Shown: piece by piece, positions 37,304 to 46,506 of the stretch
How positions within the stretch are numbered: position 1 is the stretch's first letter
Layout: each line of letters begins with the position of its first letter
Origin: Hyphomicrobiales bacterium
GTDB taxonomy: Bacteria; Pseudomonadota; Alphaproteobacteria; Rhizobiales; Phreatobacteraceae
Length of the DNA stretch: 64,000 nt
NCBI GenBank assembly: GCA_017304475.1
Contig: JAFKKV010000022.1
Location: forward strand, 1-64,000
Direction of reading: 5' to 3'
The notes under the pieces: model-generated
Told to the model about the DNA's origin: nothing
Database searches by the model: none
The model's input: the letters and a program-made list of their open reading frames with translations, nothing else
Program-made: the position numbers and the translations under genes

Positions 37304-38911
37304 TTGGCCGTTCTGAAATCCTCGTTCAACCCAGCAAGTCCCGATGCCAAGGCCAATGCCGAGGCCTGGGGGGCGATCGTCGCCGACCTGAAGGAGAAGC
37401 GCGCGGAGGCCGGTCTCGGCGGCAATGCCAAGACGCGCCAGCGCCATCTCGATCGCGGCAAGCTGTTGCCGCGCGACCGGGTGATGAGCCTGCTCGATGC
37501 CGGCTCGCCCTTCCTGGAACTGTCGCAGCTCGCCGCCAACGGCCTCTATCACGACAAGATCCATGGCGCCGGCCTGATCACCGGCATCGGCCGGGTCGAG
37601 GGCCGCGAGGTGATGATCGTCTGCAATGATTCGACGATCAAGGGCGGCACCTATTACCCGATGACGGTGAAGAAGCACCTGCGCGCCCAGGAGATCGCGC
37701 GCGAGAACCGGCTGCCCTGCGTCTATCTGGTCGATTCCGGCGGCGCCAACTTGCCGCACCAGACCGAGGTCTTCCCCGACCGCGAGCATTTCGGCCGCAT
37801 CTTCTTCAACCAGGCCAATCTGTCGGCTCAGGGCATTCCGCAGATCGCCGTCGTCATGGGCTCCTGCACCGCGGGTGGCGCCTATGTGCCGGCCATGTCG
37901 GACGAAACCGTGATCGTGCGCAAGCAGGGCACCATCTTCCTCGGTGGCCCGCCGCTGGTGCGGGCGGCGACCGGCGAGATCGTTTCGGCCGAGGATCTCG
38001 GCGGTGCCGACGTCCATGCCCGGCTCTCGGGCGTGGCCGATCACTATGCCGTCGACGACACCCATGCGCTGGCCATCGCGCGCCGCATCGTCTCCAACCT
38101 GAACAGCCGCAAGAATATCGACATCGCGCTGGCCGATCCGCGCGAACCGCTCTACGACCCGGCCGAACTCGAGGCGCTGGTCCCGACCAATCTGAAGACC
38201 CAGTACGACATCCGCGAGGTGATCGCGCGGCTCGTCGACGGCTCCGAATTCGACGAGTTCAAGGCGCTCTACGGCCAGACCCTGGTGACGGGTTTCGCCC
38301 ATATCCATGGCATGCCCGTCGGCATCATCGGCAATAACGGCATCCTGTTCTCGGAAAGCGCGGTCAAAGGCGCGCATTTCATCGAGCTGTGCTGCCAGCG
38401 CCGCATTCCCCTGTTGTTCCTGCAAAACATTACCGGCTTCATGGTCGGCCGCCAGTTCGAGGCCGGCGGCATCGCCAAGGACGGCGCCAAATTCGTCACC
38501 GCGGTCGCCTGTGCCCAGGTGCCGAAGATCACGCTGCTGGTCGGCGGCAGCTATGGCGCCGGCAATTACGGCATGTGCGGCCGCGCCTATTCGCCGCGCT
38601 TCCTGTTCACCTGGCCGAATTCACGCATTTCGGTGATGGGCGGCGAGCAGGCGGCGAGCGTGCTCGCCACCGTCAAGCGCGAGAATTTCGAGGCCGAGGG
38701 CAAGGCCTGGAGCGCCGAGGAGGAAGAAGACTTCAAGGCGCCGATCCGGGCGAATTACGAGGCCGAGGGCCATCCCTATTACGCCACCGCCAGGCTCTGG
38801 GACGACGGCATCATCACGCCGAGCGAAACCCGCCGCGTGCTGGGGCTGGCCTTCAGCGCCGCGCTCAATGCGCCCGTGCCGGAGACGAAGTTCGGCGTGT
38901 TCCGGATGTGA
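37304..38911 (+). CDS. mccB: 3-methylcrotonyl-CoA carboxylase beta subunit
   Basis: Carboxyltransferase subunit that moves the carboxyl group from biotin to 3-methylcrotonyl-CoA in leucine catabolism. 535 residues. Two crotonase-fold halves, with GAGLITGIGRVEGREVMIVCND, PCVYLVDSGGANLPHQ, MGSCTAGGAYVPAMSD and GGSYGAGNYGMCGRAYSPRFLFTWPN all typical of MccB rather than PccB. The start is a TTG at 37304 with GGAG 9 nt upstream; it gives the family N-terminus AVLKSSFNP. The alpha subunit gene is 1.9 kb further on, past an amidase on the other strand. Confidence 0.95.
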   Translation: MAVLKSSFNPASPDAKANAEAWGAIVADLKEKRAEAGLGGNAKTRQRHLDRGKLLPRDRVMSLLDAGSPFLELSQLAANGLYHDKIHGAGLITGIGRVEGREVMIVCNDSTIKGGTYYPMTVKKHLRAQEIARENRLPCVYLVDSGGANLPHQTEVFPDREHFGRIFFNQANLSAQGIPQIAVVMGSCTAGGAYVPAMSDETVIVRKQGTIFLGGPPLVRAATGEIVSAEDLGGADVHARLSGVADHYAVDDTHALAIARRIVSNLNSRKNIDIALADPREPLYDPAELEALVPTNLKTQYDIREVIARLVDGSEFDEFKALYGQTLVTGFAHIHGMPVGIIGNNGILFSESAVKGAHFIELCCQRRIPLLFLQNITGFMVGRQFEAGGIAKDGAKFVTAVACAQVPKITLLVGGSYGAGNYGMCGRAYSPRFLFTWPNSRISVMGGEQAASVLATVKRENFEAEGKAWSAEEEEDFKAPIRANYEAEGHPYYATARLWDDGIITPSETRRVLGLAFSAALNAPVPETKFGVFRM

Positions 38912-38965
38912 GGCTGGGGGAGGGGGCGTGGCTCCGGGGTTCAAGTATCGCGCTGGAACCTCGAC

Positions 38966-39118
38966 GTCACCCCCGGCGAGCGAAGCGAGGGAAGGGGGTC
39001 CAGGGCGGCCTCGCAGGCGCTCTCAGTGCATAACAACTCGAAGGTTTCCGAGCGTGGGGGTTGCGCGCTGCAACTCCTGGACCCCCTTCCCCTCGCTTCG
39101 CTCGGCCGGGGGTGACGT
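38966..39118. repeat. Family A paired inverted element, copy A4
   Basis: Both arms carry the CACCCCC...GGGGGTCC stem version; the left arm has the short GC-GAA-GC tip. It lies between the convergent mccB and amidase genes. Confidence 0.9.
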
Positions 39119-39199
39119 CGGTGATTCCGATGCGTCCCGTCCGGGGGAGTGTCTGTATCGGATATGACCGGGCGCCCTCCTGAAAGGCGCCCCGGCGTG

Positions 39200-40597
39200 T
39201 CACCCCAGCACCGGCCATTCCCTCTGCTCCGGCCGGAGCTGCTCCAGCACGCGGCTCAACCGCATCACGCCGTAATCGTCGAAGCGCCGGCCGATGACCT
39301 GGACGCCGATTGGCATGCCGTCGGTGTGGAAGGTCCAGTTGACGCTCGCCGCCGGCTGCTCGCTCATGTTGGAGGCGACCGTGAAGGGGATGTGCTCGAG
39401 CGCGGCATGCGGGTCGTCGGTCGGTGAATGGGCCTCCGCCGCGTAGCTGACCGGGCAGGTGACCGGCGACAGCACGAAGTCATAGGGCTGGGTCGCCTTG
39501 ATGCTCGCCTCGCGCATGGCGTGGACGGCGGTATAGGCGCGCATCACGTCGGTACCGGTGAAGGACTTGGCCCGCCAGGTCGCCCATTCCACGATATAGG
39601 GCAAAAGCTGCTTCTTCTTCGCCTCCGGCAGGTCGACGATATCGGCATAGGAGCGCGCCTCGAAGAAGCGGCAGATGCCGTCGAGCATCTCCTTGGTCAG
39701 GTAGCCTTTCAGTTCCTCGACCTCGGCGCCTTCCTTGGCGAGCGCCTTGGCCGCGGCTTTGACCGCCTTGACGATGGCCGGATCGGCCTTCAACCCGGCC
39801 GGCATTTCGGTCAGGAGGCCGATCTTCAGGCCCTTCACCTTCAGGCCGCCGAGCTTCCTGGCATAATCGACGGGGGCATAGGGCAGATCCATGAAGTCGC
39901 GCGGATCGGGGCGCGAGATCACGCTCATCATGAGCGCCGAATCCTTGACGGTGCGGGTCATCGGGCCGGCGACCCGGCCGAGGAAAGGCGGATGGATCGG
40001 CACCCGGCCGAGCGACGGTTTCAGACCGAACAGGCCGCAATGGGCCGCGGGAAGGCGGATCGAACCGCCGATATCGGTGCCGATATGCAGGGGGCCGTAA
40101 CCGGCGGCGCCGGCGGCGCCCGCGCCTGACGACGAGCCGGCGGTGTTCTTGGCGAGGTTCCAGGGATTGCGGGTGACACCGTGCAGCGACGACAGGCCGG
40201 CCGAGAGCATGCCGTAATCGGGCATGGTGGTCTTGCCCGTGATGACCGCGCCGGCCTCGCGCAGGCGCGCCGGCACCGGCGAATCGGCTGCTCTCGGCGT
40301 CATGTCGGCGATCGGCACGCCGACCGGGCAGGGGTCGCCCTGGGTCGCCATGTTTTCCTTCACGGTCGCGGGCACGCCGTCGAGGGCGGAGAGCGGCTCG
40401 CCCTTGGCGAAGCGCTTCTCGGCGGCCTTGGCGGCGGCCAGCGCCGCCTCGGCCGAGACGATGTACATGGCGTTGATCTTGGGCTCGCAAGCCGCGATGC
40501 GTTCGAGCACCGCCTTGGTCACCTCCACCGGCGACAGGGTTTTGGCGCGATAGGCTTTGGCGAGCGCAGCGGTCGACATATCGGCTAAGGCAGTCAT
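39200..40597 (-). CDS. Amidase signature enzyme
   Basis: 465 residues. The Ser-cisSer-Lys triad is complete: Lys80 in GVPATVKENM, the Ser-rich loop AGSSSGAGAAG (155-157) and the nucleophile Ser179 in GTDIGGSIRLPA. HCGLFGLKPSLGRVPI is also conserved. It hydrolyses an amide, substrate unknown (the family ranges from aryl-acylamides to Glu-tRNA-Gln). It is transcribed against mccB and mccA and sits between them. ATG 40597 matches the normal start; the frame continues upstream without similarity. Confidence 0.9.
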   Translation of the reverse strand: MTALADMSTAALAKAYRAKTLSPVEVTKAVLERIAACEPKINAMYIVSAEAALAAAKAAEKRFAKGEPLSALDGVPATVKENMATQGDPCPVGVPIADMTPRAADSPVPARLREAGAVITGKTTMPDYGMLSAGLSSLHGVTRNPWNLAKNTAGSSSGAGAAGAAGYGPLHIGTDIGGSIRLPAAHCGLFGLKPSLGRVPIHPPFLGRVAGPMTRTVKDSALMMSVISRPDPRDFMDLPYAPVDYARKLGGLKVKGLKIGLLTEMPAGLKADPAIVKAVKAAAKALAKEGAEVEELKGYLTKEMLDGICRFFEARSYADIVDLPEAKKKQLLPYIVEWATWRAKSFTGTDVMRAYTAVHAMREASIKATQPYDFVLSPVTCPVSYAAEAHSPTDDPHAALEHIPFTVASNMSEQPAASVNWTFHTDGMPIGVQVIGRRFDDYGVMRLSRVLEQLRPEQREWPVLG

Positions 40598-40770
40598 TGA
40601 TGGCTCCGGAACGATGGCGCACCTTCCTCCGGCGCCGGTCGGCTCGGCAAGGCCACGGGCTCGCGGGCAAGCCATGCGGCATCATCGCGCCAGCCTTTCG
40701 GCGCGCTGGCCTTCGCCGCCAGAACCGCTAAATTCGATGGCCAAATCAGTGCCGCTTCGAGGTTTTCGAA

Positions 40771-42792
40771 ATGCTGTCTTCCGTGCTCATCGCCAATCGC
40801 GGCGAAATCGCCGTCCGCGTCATCAAGACGGCGCGGCGGCTGGGTTTGCGCACGATCGCGGTCTATTCGGAGGCCGATGCCGGGGCGCTGCATGTGCGCA
40901 TGGCGGATGAGGCCTATCCGATCGGCCCGGCGCCGGCGCGCGACAGCTATCTGGTGATCGACAAGATCATCGCCGTGGCCAAGCAGTCCGGCGCCCAGTC
41001 GATCCATCCGGGTTACGGCTTCCTGTCGGAGCGTGCCGAATTCGCCGATGCCTGCGCCGAAGCCGGCATCGTGTTCATCGGCCCGCCGGCCAGTGCGATC
41101 CGCGCCATGGGCCTGAAGGACGGCGCGAAAACGCTGATGCAGAAGGCCGGCGTGCCCGTCGTGCCGGGCTATCACGGCGCCATGCAGGACCCGAAATTCC
41201 TCAAGGAAAAGGCCTATGAGATCGGCTATCCCGTGCTGATCAAGGCGGTCGCCGGCGGCGGCGGCAAGGGCATGAAGAAGGTCGAAAAACTCGTCGATTT
41301 CGACGAGGCCCTGGCCTCCGCCCAGCGCGAGGCGGCCAGCTCGTTCGGCGATCCGCGCGTGCTGATCGAGAAATACGTGCAGTCGCCGCGCCATATCGAG
41401 ATCCAGGTGTTCGGCGACACCCTGGGCAATGTGGTGCATCTGTTCGAACGCGACTGCTCGCTGCAGCGCCGCCACCAGAAGGTGATCGAGGAGGCGCCGG
41501 CCCCCGACATGCCGCCGGCCATGCGCGAGGCCATGGGCCGCGCCGCGGTCGAGGCGGCCAAGGCGGTCGGTTATGTCGGCGCCGGCACGGTCGAATTCAT
41601 CGCCGACGGGTCCAACGGCCTGCAGCCCGACAAGTTCTATTTCATGGAAATGAACACCCGCCTGCAGGTCGAGCATCCCGTGACCGAGGCCATCACCGGT
41701 CAGGACCTGGTCGAATGGCAATTGCGTGTCGCCTCGGGCGAGCGGCTGCCGCTGTTGCAGGACGAACTGCAGATCCACGGCCACGCGGTCGAGGCGAGGC
41801 TTTATGCCGAGGACCCGGAAAAGGGTTTCCTGCCGTCCACCGGCACCTTGCACACGCTGCGTTTCGGTGACGGCGAGGGCGCGCGGGTCGATACCGGCGT
41901 CGAGCAGGGGGCCGAGGTGTCGCCCTTCTACGATCCGATGATCGCCAAGGTGATCGCCTATGGCGAGACCCGCGACGAAGCACTGGACCGGCTGGGTGCC
42001 GTGCTCGGCGAGACGGTGGTGGCCGGCCCGCGCACCAATCTGGCTTTCCTGAAGGCGCTGACCGAGGCGCCGGGCTTCCGCTCCGGCCATTTCGACACCG
42101 GTTTCATCGACCGCAATCTCGAGGCGCTGGGCGCCGTGCCGCGGCCGGCCGATCCGCAGACCGTCCGGCTTGCCGCGCTGAAACTGCTCGACGGCCAGTG
42201 GAGCGACCGGCAATGGCGCGACCAGCTGCGCTCCAACGAAGGCGCGTCGCCCTGGGCCGCCACTGATGGATTCCAGCTGGGCGCGGCGCGCCGGGTCGGC
42301 ATGCCGCTGGTGGTCGACGGGGAACGGGTGCAGGTCGACCTGGTGTCGCCGGCCTCGACGCGCGGCGCCGGTGGCGCCCCCGATATCCGCGCGGTGTTCG
42401 GCGGCGGCGAGACCAGCTATCGGGACGACTACCTTCCCTTGAGCGCGGACCCGGCTTTCACGCTGACCCGCGAGGGGCTCTTCGTGGTGCGCGACGGTCG
42501 CCAGACCGAGGTGCGCCGGTTCGACCCCTTCGATGTCGATCTCGACCACCTCGACGGCGGCGGCGCGGTCAAGGCTCCCATGCATGGCAAGGTGATCGCC
42601 GTGCTGGTGGAACCGGGCCAGCAGGTTCTCAAAGGCGACCGGGTCGCGGTGATCGAGGCGATGAAGATGGAGCATACGCTGGTGGCGCCCAGCGACGGCA
42701 CCGTGACCGCCGTGATGGTTTCGGCCGGCGAGCAGGTGGGCGAGGGTGCGGCGGTCGCGACCATCGAGGCGGCGGCGGAGAAGGCGGCGTGA
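40771..42792 (+). CDS. mccA: 3-methylcrotonyl-CoA carboxylase alpha subunit
   Basis: Biotin carboxylase-BCCP subunit partnering MccB. 673 residues. MLSSVLIANRGEIAVRVIKTARRLG, the ATP-grasp loop VAGGGGKGMKK, EMNTRLQVEHPVTE, FLPSTGTLHTLRF, and a C-terminal biotinyl domain with the biotinylated Lys in EAMKMEH. The ALYEAL-type BT region and the VKAPMHGKVIAVLVEPGQQV stretch are MccA-like. It has the same length as the PccA paralogue at 16305 but is clearly different in sequence. The stop overlaps the next start by 4 nt. Confidence 0.95.
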   Translation: MLSSVLIANRGEIAVRVIKTARRLGLRTIAVYSEADAGALHVRMADEAYPIGPAPARDSYLVIDKIIAVAKQSGAQSIHPGYGFLSERAEFADACAEAGIVFIGPPASAIRAMGLKDGAKTLMQKAGVPVVPGYHGAMQDPKFLKEKAYEIGYPVLIKAVAGGGGKGMKKVEKLVDFDEALASAQREAASSFGDPRVLIEKYVQSPRHIEIQVFGDTLGNVVHLFERDCSLQRRHQKVIEEAPAPDMPPAMREAMGRAAVEAAKAVGYVGAGTVEFIADGSNGLQPDKFYFMEMNTRLQVEHPVTEAITGQDLVEWQLRVASGERLPLLQDELQIHGHAVEARLYAEDPEKGFLPSTGTLHTLRFGDGEGARVDTGVEQGAEVSPFYDPMIAKVIAYGETRDEALDRLGAVLGETVVAGPRTNLAFLKALTEAPGFRSGHFDTGFIDRNLEALGAVPRPADPQTVRLAALKLLDGQWSDRQWRDQLRSNEGASPWAATDGFQLGAARRVGMPLVVDGERVQVDLVSPASTRGAGGAPDIRAVFGGGETSYRDDYLPLSADPAFTLTREGLFVVRDGRQTEVRRFDPFDVDLDHLDGGGAVKAPMHGKVIAVLVEPGQQVLKGDRVAVIEAMKMEHTLVAPSDGTVTAVMVSAGEQVGEGAAVATIEAAAEKAA

Positions 42793-43190
42793 CCGGCGCG
42801 GCGGCAAGGCTTGCGGCCGTGAAGCTCGCGGCTGCCTCCGTGGCGGCGCTGATTGTGCTGGCCGGCCCGGCCGAGGCCTGCCAGTGCTATCCCTGGTCGC
42901 GCGACGACGTGGTGGCGCGCGCCGACGTGCTGGTCGAAGGCACGGTGGCGGTAGTCACCCGCGTACAGCGCGGCCAGAGCCAGGCGACCATCGATGTCAG
43001 CCGCCAGGAAAAGGGCACACCGGTGACCTCGATCACCGTCTTGACGCCGGACAGTCCGGCCAGCTGCGGGGTCGATTTCCGGGTGGCCCAGCGGGTGGTG
43101 CTCGCCGCGGTGCGCGACGGTCCGGTCTGGCGCACCAATCTGTGCATGGCTCTGGCGCTCCGGCCGCTGCCATTTATCCCCAATCGTTGA
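42789..43190 (+). CDS. Exported protein with a TIMP/NTR-like cysteine pattern
   Basis: 133 residues from GTG 42789, overlapping the mccA stop by 4 nt. Signal peptide ending ...VLAGPAEA, so the mature chain begins at or next to Cys-x-Cys (CQCYPWSRDDVVARADVLVEGTV). The pattern continues with SCGVDF, VVLAAVRDG and a final NLC. An N-terminal CxC followed by a beta-barrel segment and a second Cys pair recalls tissue-inhibitor-of-metalloproteinase (NTR) domains found in some bacterial proteins. Function unknown; translational coupling to mccA may be incidental. Confidence 0.7.
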   Translation: MTGAAARLAAVKLAAASVAALIVLAGPAEACQCYPWSRDDVVARADVLVEGTVAVVTRVQRGQSQATIDVSRQEKGTPVTSITVLTPDSPASCGVDFRVAQRVVLAAVRDGPVWRTNLCMALALRPLPFIPNR

Positions 43191-43248
43191 TCGCCTGATC
43201 GATCTCCCGGTCTTGGGGCCGCCCTGCGCTTCGGGCTAGGATGGGCTC

Positions 43249-43662
43249 ATGGCTCTGCATCTCATCAAGCTCTGCGTCGGCGCGGAATCGGTCGAGGACC
43301 TGCAGGAATGGGTCGATCGGCGCATGAAGACCTATGGCGAGCAGGTGCACACCACGCGCATGCAGCCGAAGCGCCACGACGAGCTGATCGGCGAAGGTTC
43401 GCTCTATTGGGTGATCAAGGGCACGATCCTGTGCCGGCAGAAGCTTCTGGGCATCCGGCCGTTCACCGACAGCGAGGGCATTTCCCGCTGCGACCTGCTG
43501 CTCGAGCCGGTCATCGTGCGCGTGCAGCCGCGCCGGCGCGGCCCGTTCCAGGGCTGGCGCTATTTCCCCGAAAGCGACGTCCCGCCCGACATGTCGAGCG
43601 GCGTGACCAAGGGCATGCCGCAGGAACTGGCCAAGCAATTGGCCGAGCTGGGGCTGTTGTAG
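43249..43662 (+). CDS. DUF1489 family protein
   Basis: 137 residues. HLIKLCVGAESVEDLQEWV, HTTRMQPKRHDEL, GSLYWVIKGTILCRQKLLGI and GPFQGWRYFPESDVPPD are hallmarks of this alphaproteobacterial family. No signal peptide; function unknown. It follows the TIMP-like gene by 58 bp. Confidence 0.9.
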   Translation: MALHLIKLCVGAESVEDLQEWVDRRMKTYGEQVHTTRMQPKRHDELIGEGSLYWVIKGTILCRQKLLGIRPFTDSEGISRCDLLLEPVIVRVQPRRRGPFQGWRYFPESDVPPDMSSGVTKGMPQELAKQLAELGLL

Positions 43663-43721
43663 GGGCAAACCGGGGGACGTTAGGGTGAGGCTGGGCAGGA
43701 CGATAGGCCGAACTATCACTA

Positions 43722-43893
43722 CGTCATCCCCGGCGAGCGAAGCGAGGGAAGGGGATCCAGGAGCCGAAGGCAGTGTCCGCGACATTGCGAAATCGCCCGG
43801 AAGGGCCCATTCGCCTATTGGCTTTTTGCGCTGACAGCGAGGCCTGTCGACTCCTGGATCCCCTTCCCTCGCTTCGCTCGCCGGGGATGACGT
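43722..43893. repeat. Family A paired inverted element, copy A5
   Basis: Both arms carry the CATCCCC...GGGGATCC stem version with the GC-GAA-GC tip. It lies between the convergent DUF1489 and panC genes. Confidence 0.9.
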
Positions 43894-43944
43894 CGTGTAT
43901 TCTTCGGCCGTCGCTGGCCGGTTCGCCCGACGCGAGGCCTCGGA

Positions 43945-44793
43945 TCACACCCCGATATTGTCGATCAGCCTGACCGTGCCGATCCGCGCGGCAACCAGCA
44001 TGCGCAGGGGCGCGCCGGCGCGCGGCGCACCGAGATCGTCGGCAGCGCGGCATTCGAGATAGTCGAGCGCGAAGCCGCCGGCCGTGATGGTCTCGCGGCT
44101 GCGCGTCATGGCGGTTTCGATCGCCGTGCCTGAGCGGATGGCGGCCGCCGCCTCCTGCATCGCCCGGTGCAGCAACGGCGCCTTGGCGCGGTCGTCGGGG
44201 CTCAGATAGACATTGCGCGAGGACATGGCGAGGCCGTCGGCCTCGCGGATGGTCGGCGCGCCCCGGACATCGACGGCGAGATCGAGATCGGTCGCCATGC
44301 GCCGGACCACGGCCAATTGCTGAAAATCCTTCTCGCCGAAGATCGCCATATCCGGTCCGCACTGGGTGAACAGCTTGGCGACGATGGTGGCGACGCCGCC
44401 GAAATGGTGCGGCCGGGCCACGTCGTCGAGCCTGGCCAGTGCCGGACCTTCGAGGCTGATGCTGGTGGCGAAACCCTTGGGGTACATCACGTCGACCGTC
44501 GGGGCGTAGACGGCCTCGGCGCCGATCGCCGCCAGTTTCTCAAGATCGGCTTCGAAGGTCCTGGGATATTTGGAGAAATCTTCCGATGGAGCGAACTGGG
44601 TCGGGTTGACGAAGATCGACACGATCACGCGTGCGCCCTCGGCCTTCGCCACCTCGACCAGCGAAACGTGGCCGGCATGCAGGGCGCCCATGGTCGGCAC
44701 CAGCGCGACTTTTTCGCCCCTGGCCCTGAACTGCGCGACCAGCGCGCGGAGATCCGCGACGGTGCGGACAATGGCCGGCATCGTGGTGGTCAT
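43945..44793 (-). CDS. panC: Pantothenate synthetase
   Basis: Joins pantoate and beta-alanine using ATP, the last step to pantothenate (a coenzyme A precursor). 282 residues. Nucleotidyltransferase motifs: VPTMGALHAGHVSLV (HAGH at 39-42), IFVNPTQFAPSEDF, IFGEKDFQQLAVVRRM and the SSRN loop. PanB is not adjacent. The cysteines and C-terminal dimer region are typical. Runs against DUF1489. Confidence 0.96.
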   Translation of the reverse strand: MTTTMPAIVRTVADLRALVAQFRARGEKVALVPTMGALHAGHVSLVEVAKAEGARVIVSIFVNPTQFAPSEDFSKYPRTFEADLEKLAAIGAEAVYAPTVDVMYPKGFATSISLEGPALARLDDVARPHHFGGVATIVAKLFTQCGPDMAIFGEKDFQQLAVVRRMATDLDLAVDVRGAPTIREADGLAMSSRNVYLSPDDRAKAPLLHRAMQEAAAAIRSGTAIETAMTRSRETITAGGFALDYLECRAADDLGAPRAGAPLRMLVAARIGTVRLIDNIGV

Positions 44794-44832
44794 GGCAGGC
44801 TTCCTCGGCTGAAACGCGGGACGGCTTGATGC

Positions 44833-45054
44833 TCAGGCAGTTTCGTCGCCGGCGCCTGGCCGCGCCATCCACCAGACGACCAGCATGGCGACCGGGATCC
44901 AGCCGACGCCGGCCAGCGCATAGAACAGCGGCTCGCCGAGAGGGCCCAGATTGCGCGCGGCGTTGAACATGACCGCCATGACCAGCAGCGCATAGAACAC
45001 CACCCAGACCAGCAGGATGACGGTGCCGATGAGCTTGCGGGTGCGAATATGCAT
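44833..45054 (-). CDS. DUF2842 small membrane protein
   Basis: 73 residues with two membrane helices (about 7-30 and 43-63). TRKLIGTVILLVWVVFYALLVM and LFYALAGVGWIPVAMLVVWWM match DUF2842, a small alphaproteobacterial family. It is upstream of panC on the same strand and divergent from ctaA, a frequent neighbour. Function unknown; a link to cytochrome oxidase assembly is inferred from the recurrent neighbour. Confidence 0.85.
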   Translation of the reverse strand: MHIRTRKLIGTVILLVWVVFYALLVMAVMFNAARNLGPLGEPLFYALAGVGWIPVAMLVVWWMARPGAGDETA

Positions 45055-45147
45055 GGGTCTCGTCCCGGACAGGATGCCGCCTTGTCGGGCACCGGCGCGG
45101 TCTATATCTCTCCGGGACCGTCCATCACAAGCCCAAGGGATCGCCGC

Positions 45148-46233
45148 ATGCCGGCCGGCCAACCCGTTTCCGCCTCGACCGATCACGCCCGCGTGGTGCG
45201 CTTCTGGCTTCTGGCGATCGCCGTGCTGGTCTTCGCCATGGTGGTGGTCGGCGGCGCGACGCGACTGACGGATTCCGGGCTGTCGATCACCGAATGGCGG
45301 CCGGTCATGGGGGCGATCCCGCCGCTCAGCCACGCTCAGTGGCTCGCGGAATTCGCCAAATACCAGGCGAGCCCGCAATATGACGCGATCAATCGCGGCA
45401 TGACGCTCGGTGATTTCCAGTTCATCTATTGGTGGGAATGGGCGCACCGGCTGCTCGGCCGGGTGATCGGCGCCGCCATGCTGCTGCCCTGGCTGTTCTT
45501 CGTCGCCAAGGGCTGGCTGAAGGGCCGGCTCGCGGCGGGAACCTTCGGCATCGGCCTGATGATCGGCCTACAGGGCCTGGTCGGCTGGATCATGGTGGCG
45601 TCCGGCCTCAATGCCGGCATGGTGGCGGTGGCGCCGCTGAAGCTGATGTTCCACCTCACGCTCGCCTGCCTGATCTTCGCGGTGCTGATCTGGGTGGCTC
45701 TGGGGCTCGGGCCCCAGCGCGAACGGGGCCCGGTTTCGCCGAAGCTGCGGGCAGGGGGCATCGCAATCCTCGTCCTGCTGTTCGTGCAGATCATGCTGGG
45801 CGCGCTGGTCGCCGGCAATGACGCGGGCATGCGCTTCAACGACTGGCCGCTGATGGACGGCGCCCTGGTGCCGCCGCTGAACCAGCTGTTCGACAAGCCG
45901 AGCGCGCTGGAATCCTTCGTCGATTCGCTGGCCTTGACCCAGTTCAACCACCGGCTCGGCGCCTATGCGCTTTTCGCGCTGGCGATCTGGCACATGCTGA
46001 GCGCCCGCGGCACCGGTTTCGCCAAGAGCGCCGTGGTGCTGCTCGGCCTCGTCTCGGCCCAGGCGGTGATCGGCATCACCACGCTGATGCTGGTGGTGCC
46101 GCTCTGGGCCGGGCTCCTGCACCAGGCCTTCGCGGTCCTGGTGCTCGGCCATGTCGTCGGCCATGTGCATGGGCTGACACGGGCGCCGCGGATGCCGGAG
46201 CAACCCGCGGCGCGGGTTCTTTCGGCTGTTTGA
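45148..46233 (+). CDS. ctaA: Heme A synthase (CtaA/COX15)
   Basis: Oxidises the C8 methyl group of heme O to give heme A for cytochrome aa3 oxidase. 361 residues with eight predicted membrane helices. The four conserved His are visible: EWAHR (His100), FHLTLA, QFNHRLGAY and LHQAFAVLVLGH. The LSITEW and RFNDWPLMDG loops are those of the alphaproteobacterial/mitochondrial COX15 type. ATG 45148 has AAGGGA upstream; a longer reading from 45049 overlaps the divergent DUF2842 start and is unlikely. Confidence 0.96.
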   Translation: MPAGQPVSASTDHARVVRFWLLAIAVLVFAMVVVGGATRLTDSGLSITEWRPVMGAIPPLSHAQWLAEFAKYQASPQYDAINRGMTLGDFQFIYWWEWAHRLLGRVIGAAMLLPWLFFVAKGWLKGRLAAGTFGIGLMIGLQGLVGWIMVASGLNAGMVAVAPLKLMFHLTLACLIFAVLIWVALGLGPQRERGPVSPKLRAGGIAILVLLFVQIMLGALVAGNDAGMRFNDWPLMDGALVPPLNQLFDKPSALESFVDSLALTQFNHRLGAYALFALAIWHMLSARGTGFAKSAVVLLGLVSAQAVIGITTLMLVVPLWAGLLHQAFAVLVLGHVVGHVHGLTRAPRMPEQPAARVLSAV

Positions 46234-46242
46234 ACCGCTCTA

Positions 46243-46421
46243 CGTCACCCCCGGCGAGCCGGAGCAGAAGCCCTTGCTTCTGCGGAGGCGAGGGAAGGGG
46301 GTCCAGGGCGGCCTGGTCGGGGCTTGCCGTGCATATCGGTAAGGTGGTTTCGCCGCAGCGAGGTCGCGGCCTGCAACTCCTGGATCCCCTTCCCCTCGCT
46401 TCGCTCGGCCGGGGATGACGT
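46243..46421. repeat. Family A paired inverted element, copy A6 (mixed arms, long tip)
   Basis: Left arm: CACCCCC...GGGGGTCC version with the long 30-nt tip at 46259-46288 (GCAGAAGC paired with GCTTCTGC). Right arm: ATCCCC...GGGGAT version. It lies between the convergent ctaA and metY genes. Confidence 0.9.
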
Positions 46422-46506
46422 AGAGGTTCAAGTGCGAGGCATTTGGGTGTGATGGATGGCCAGCCGTCTCAACCGGCCATCTGTTCACGCCGACGTTACC
46501 CCCAAA

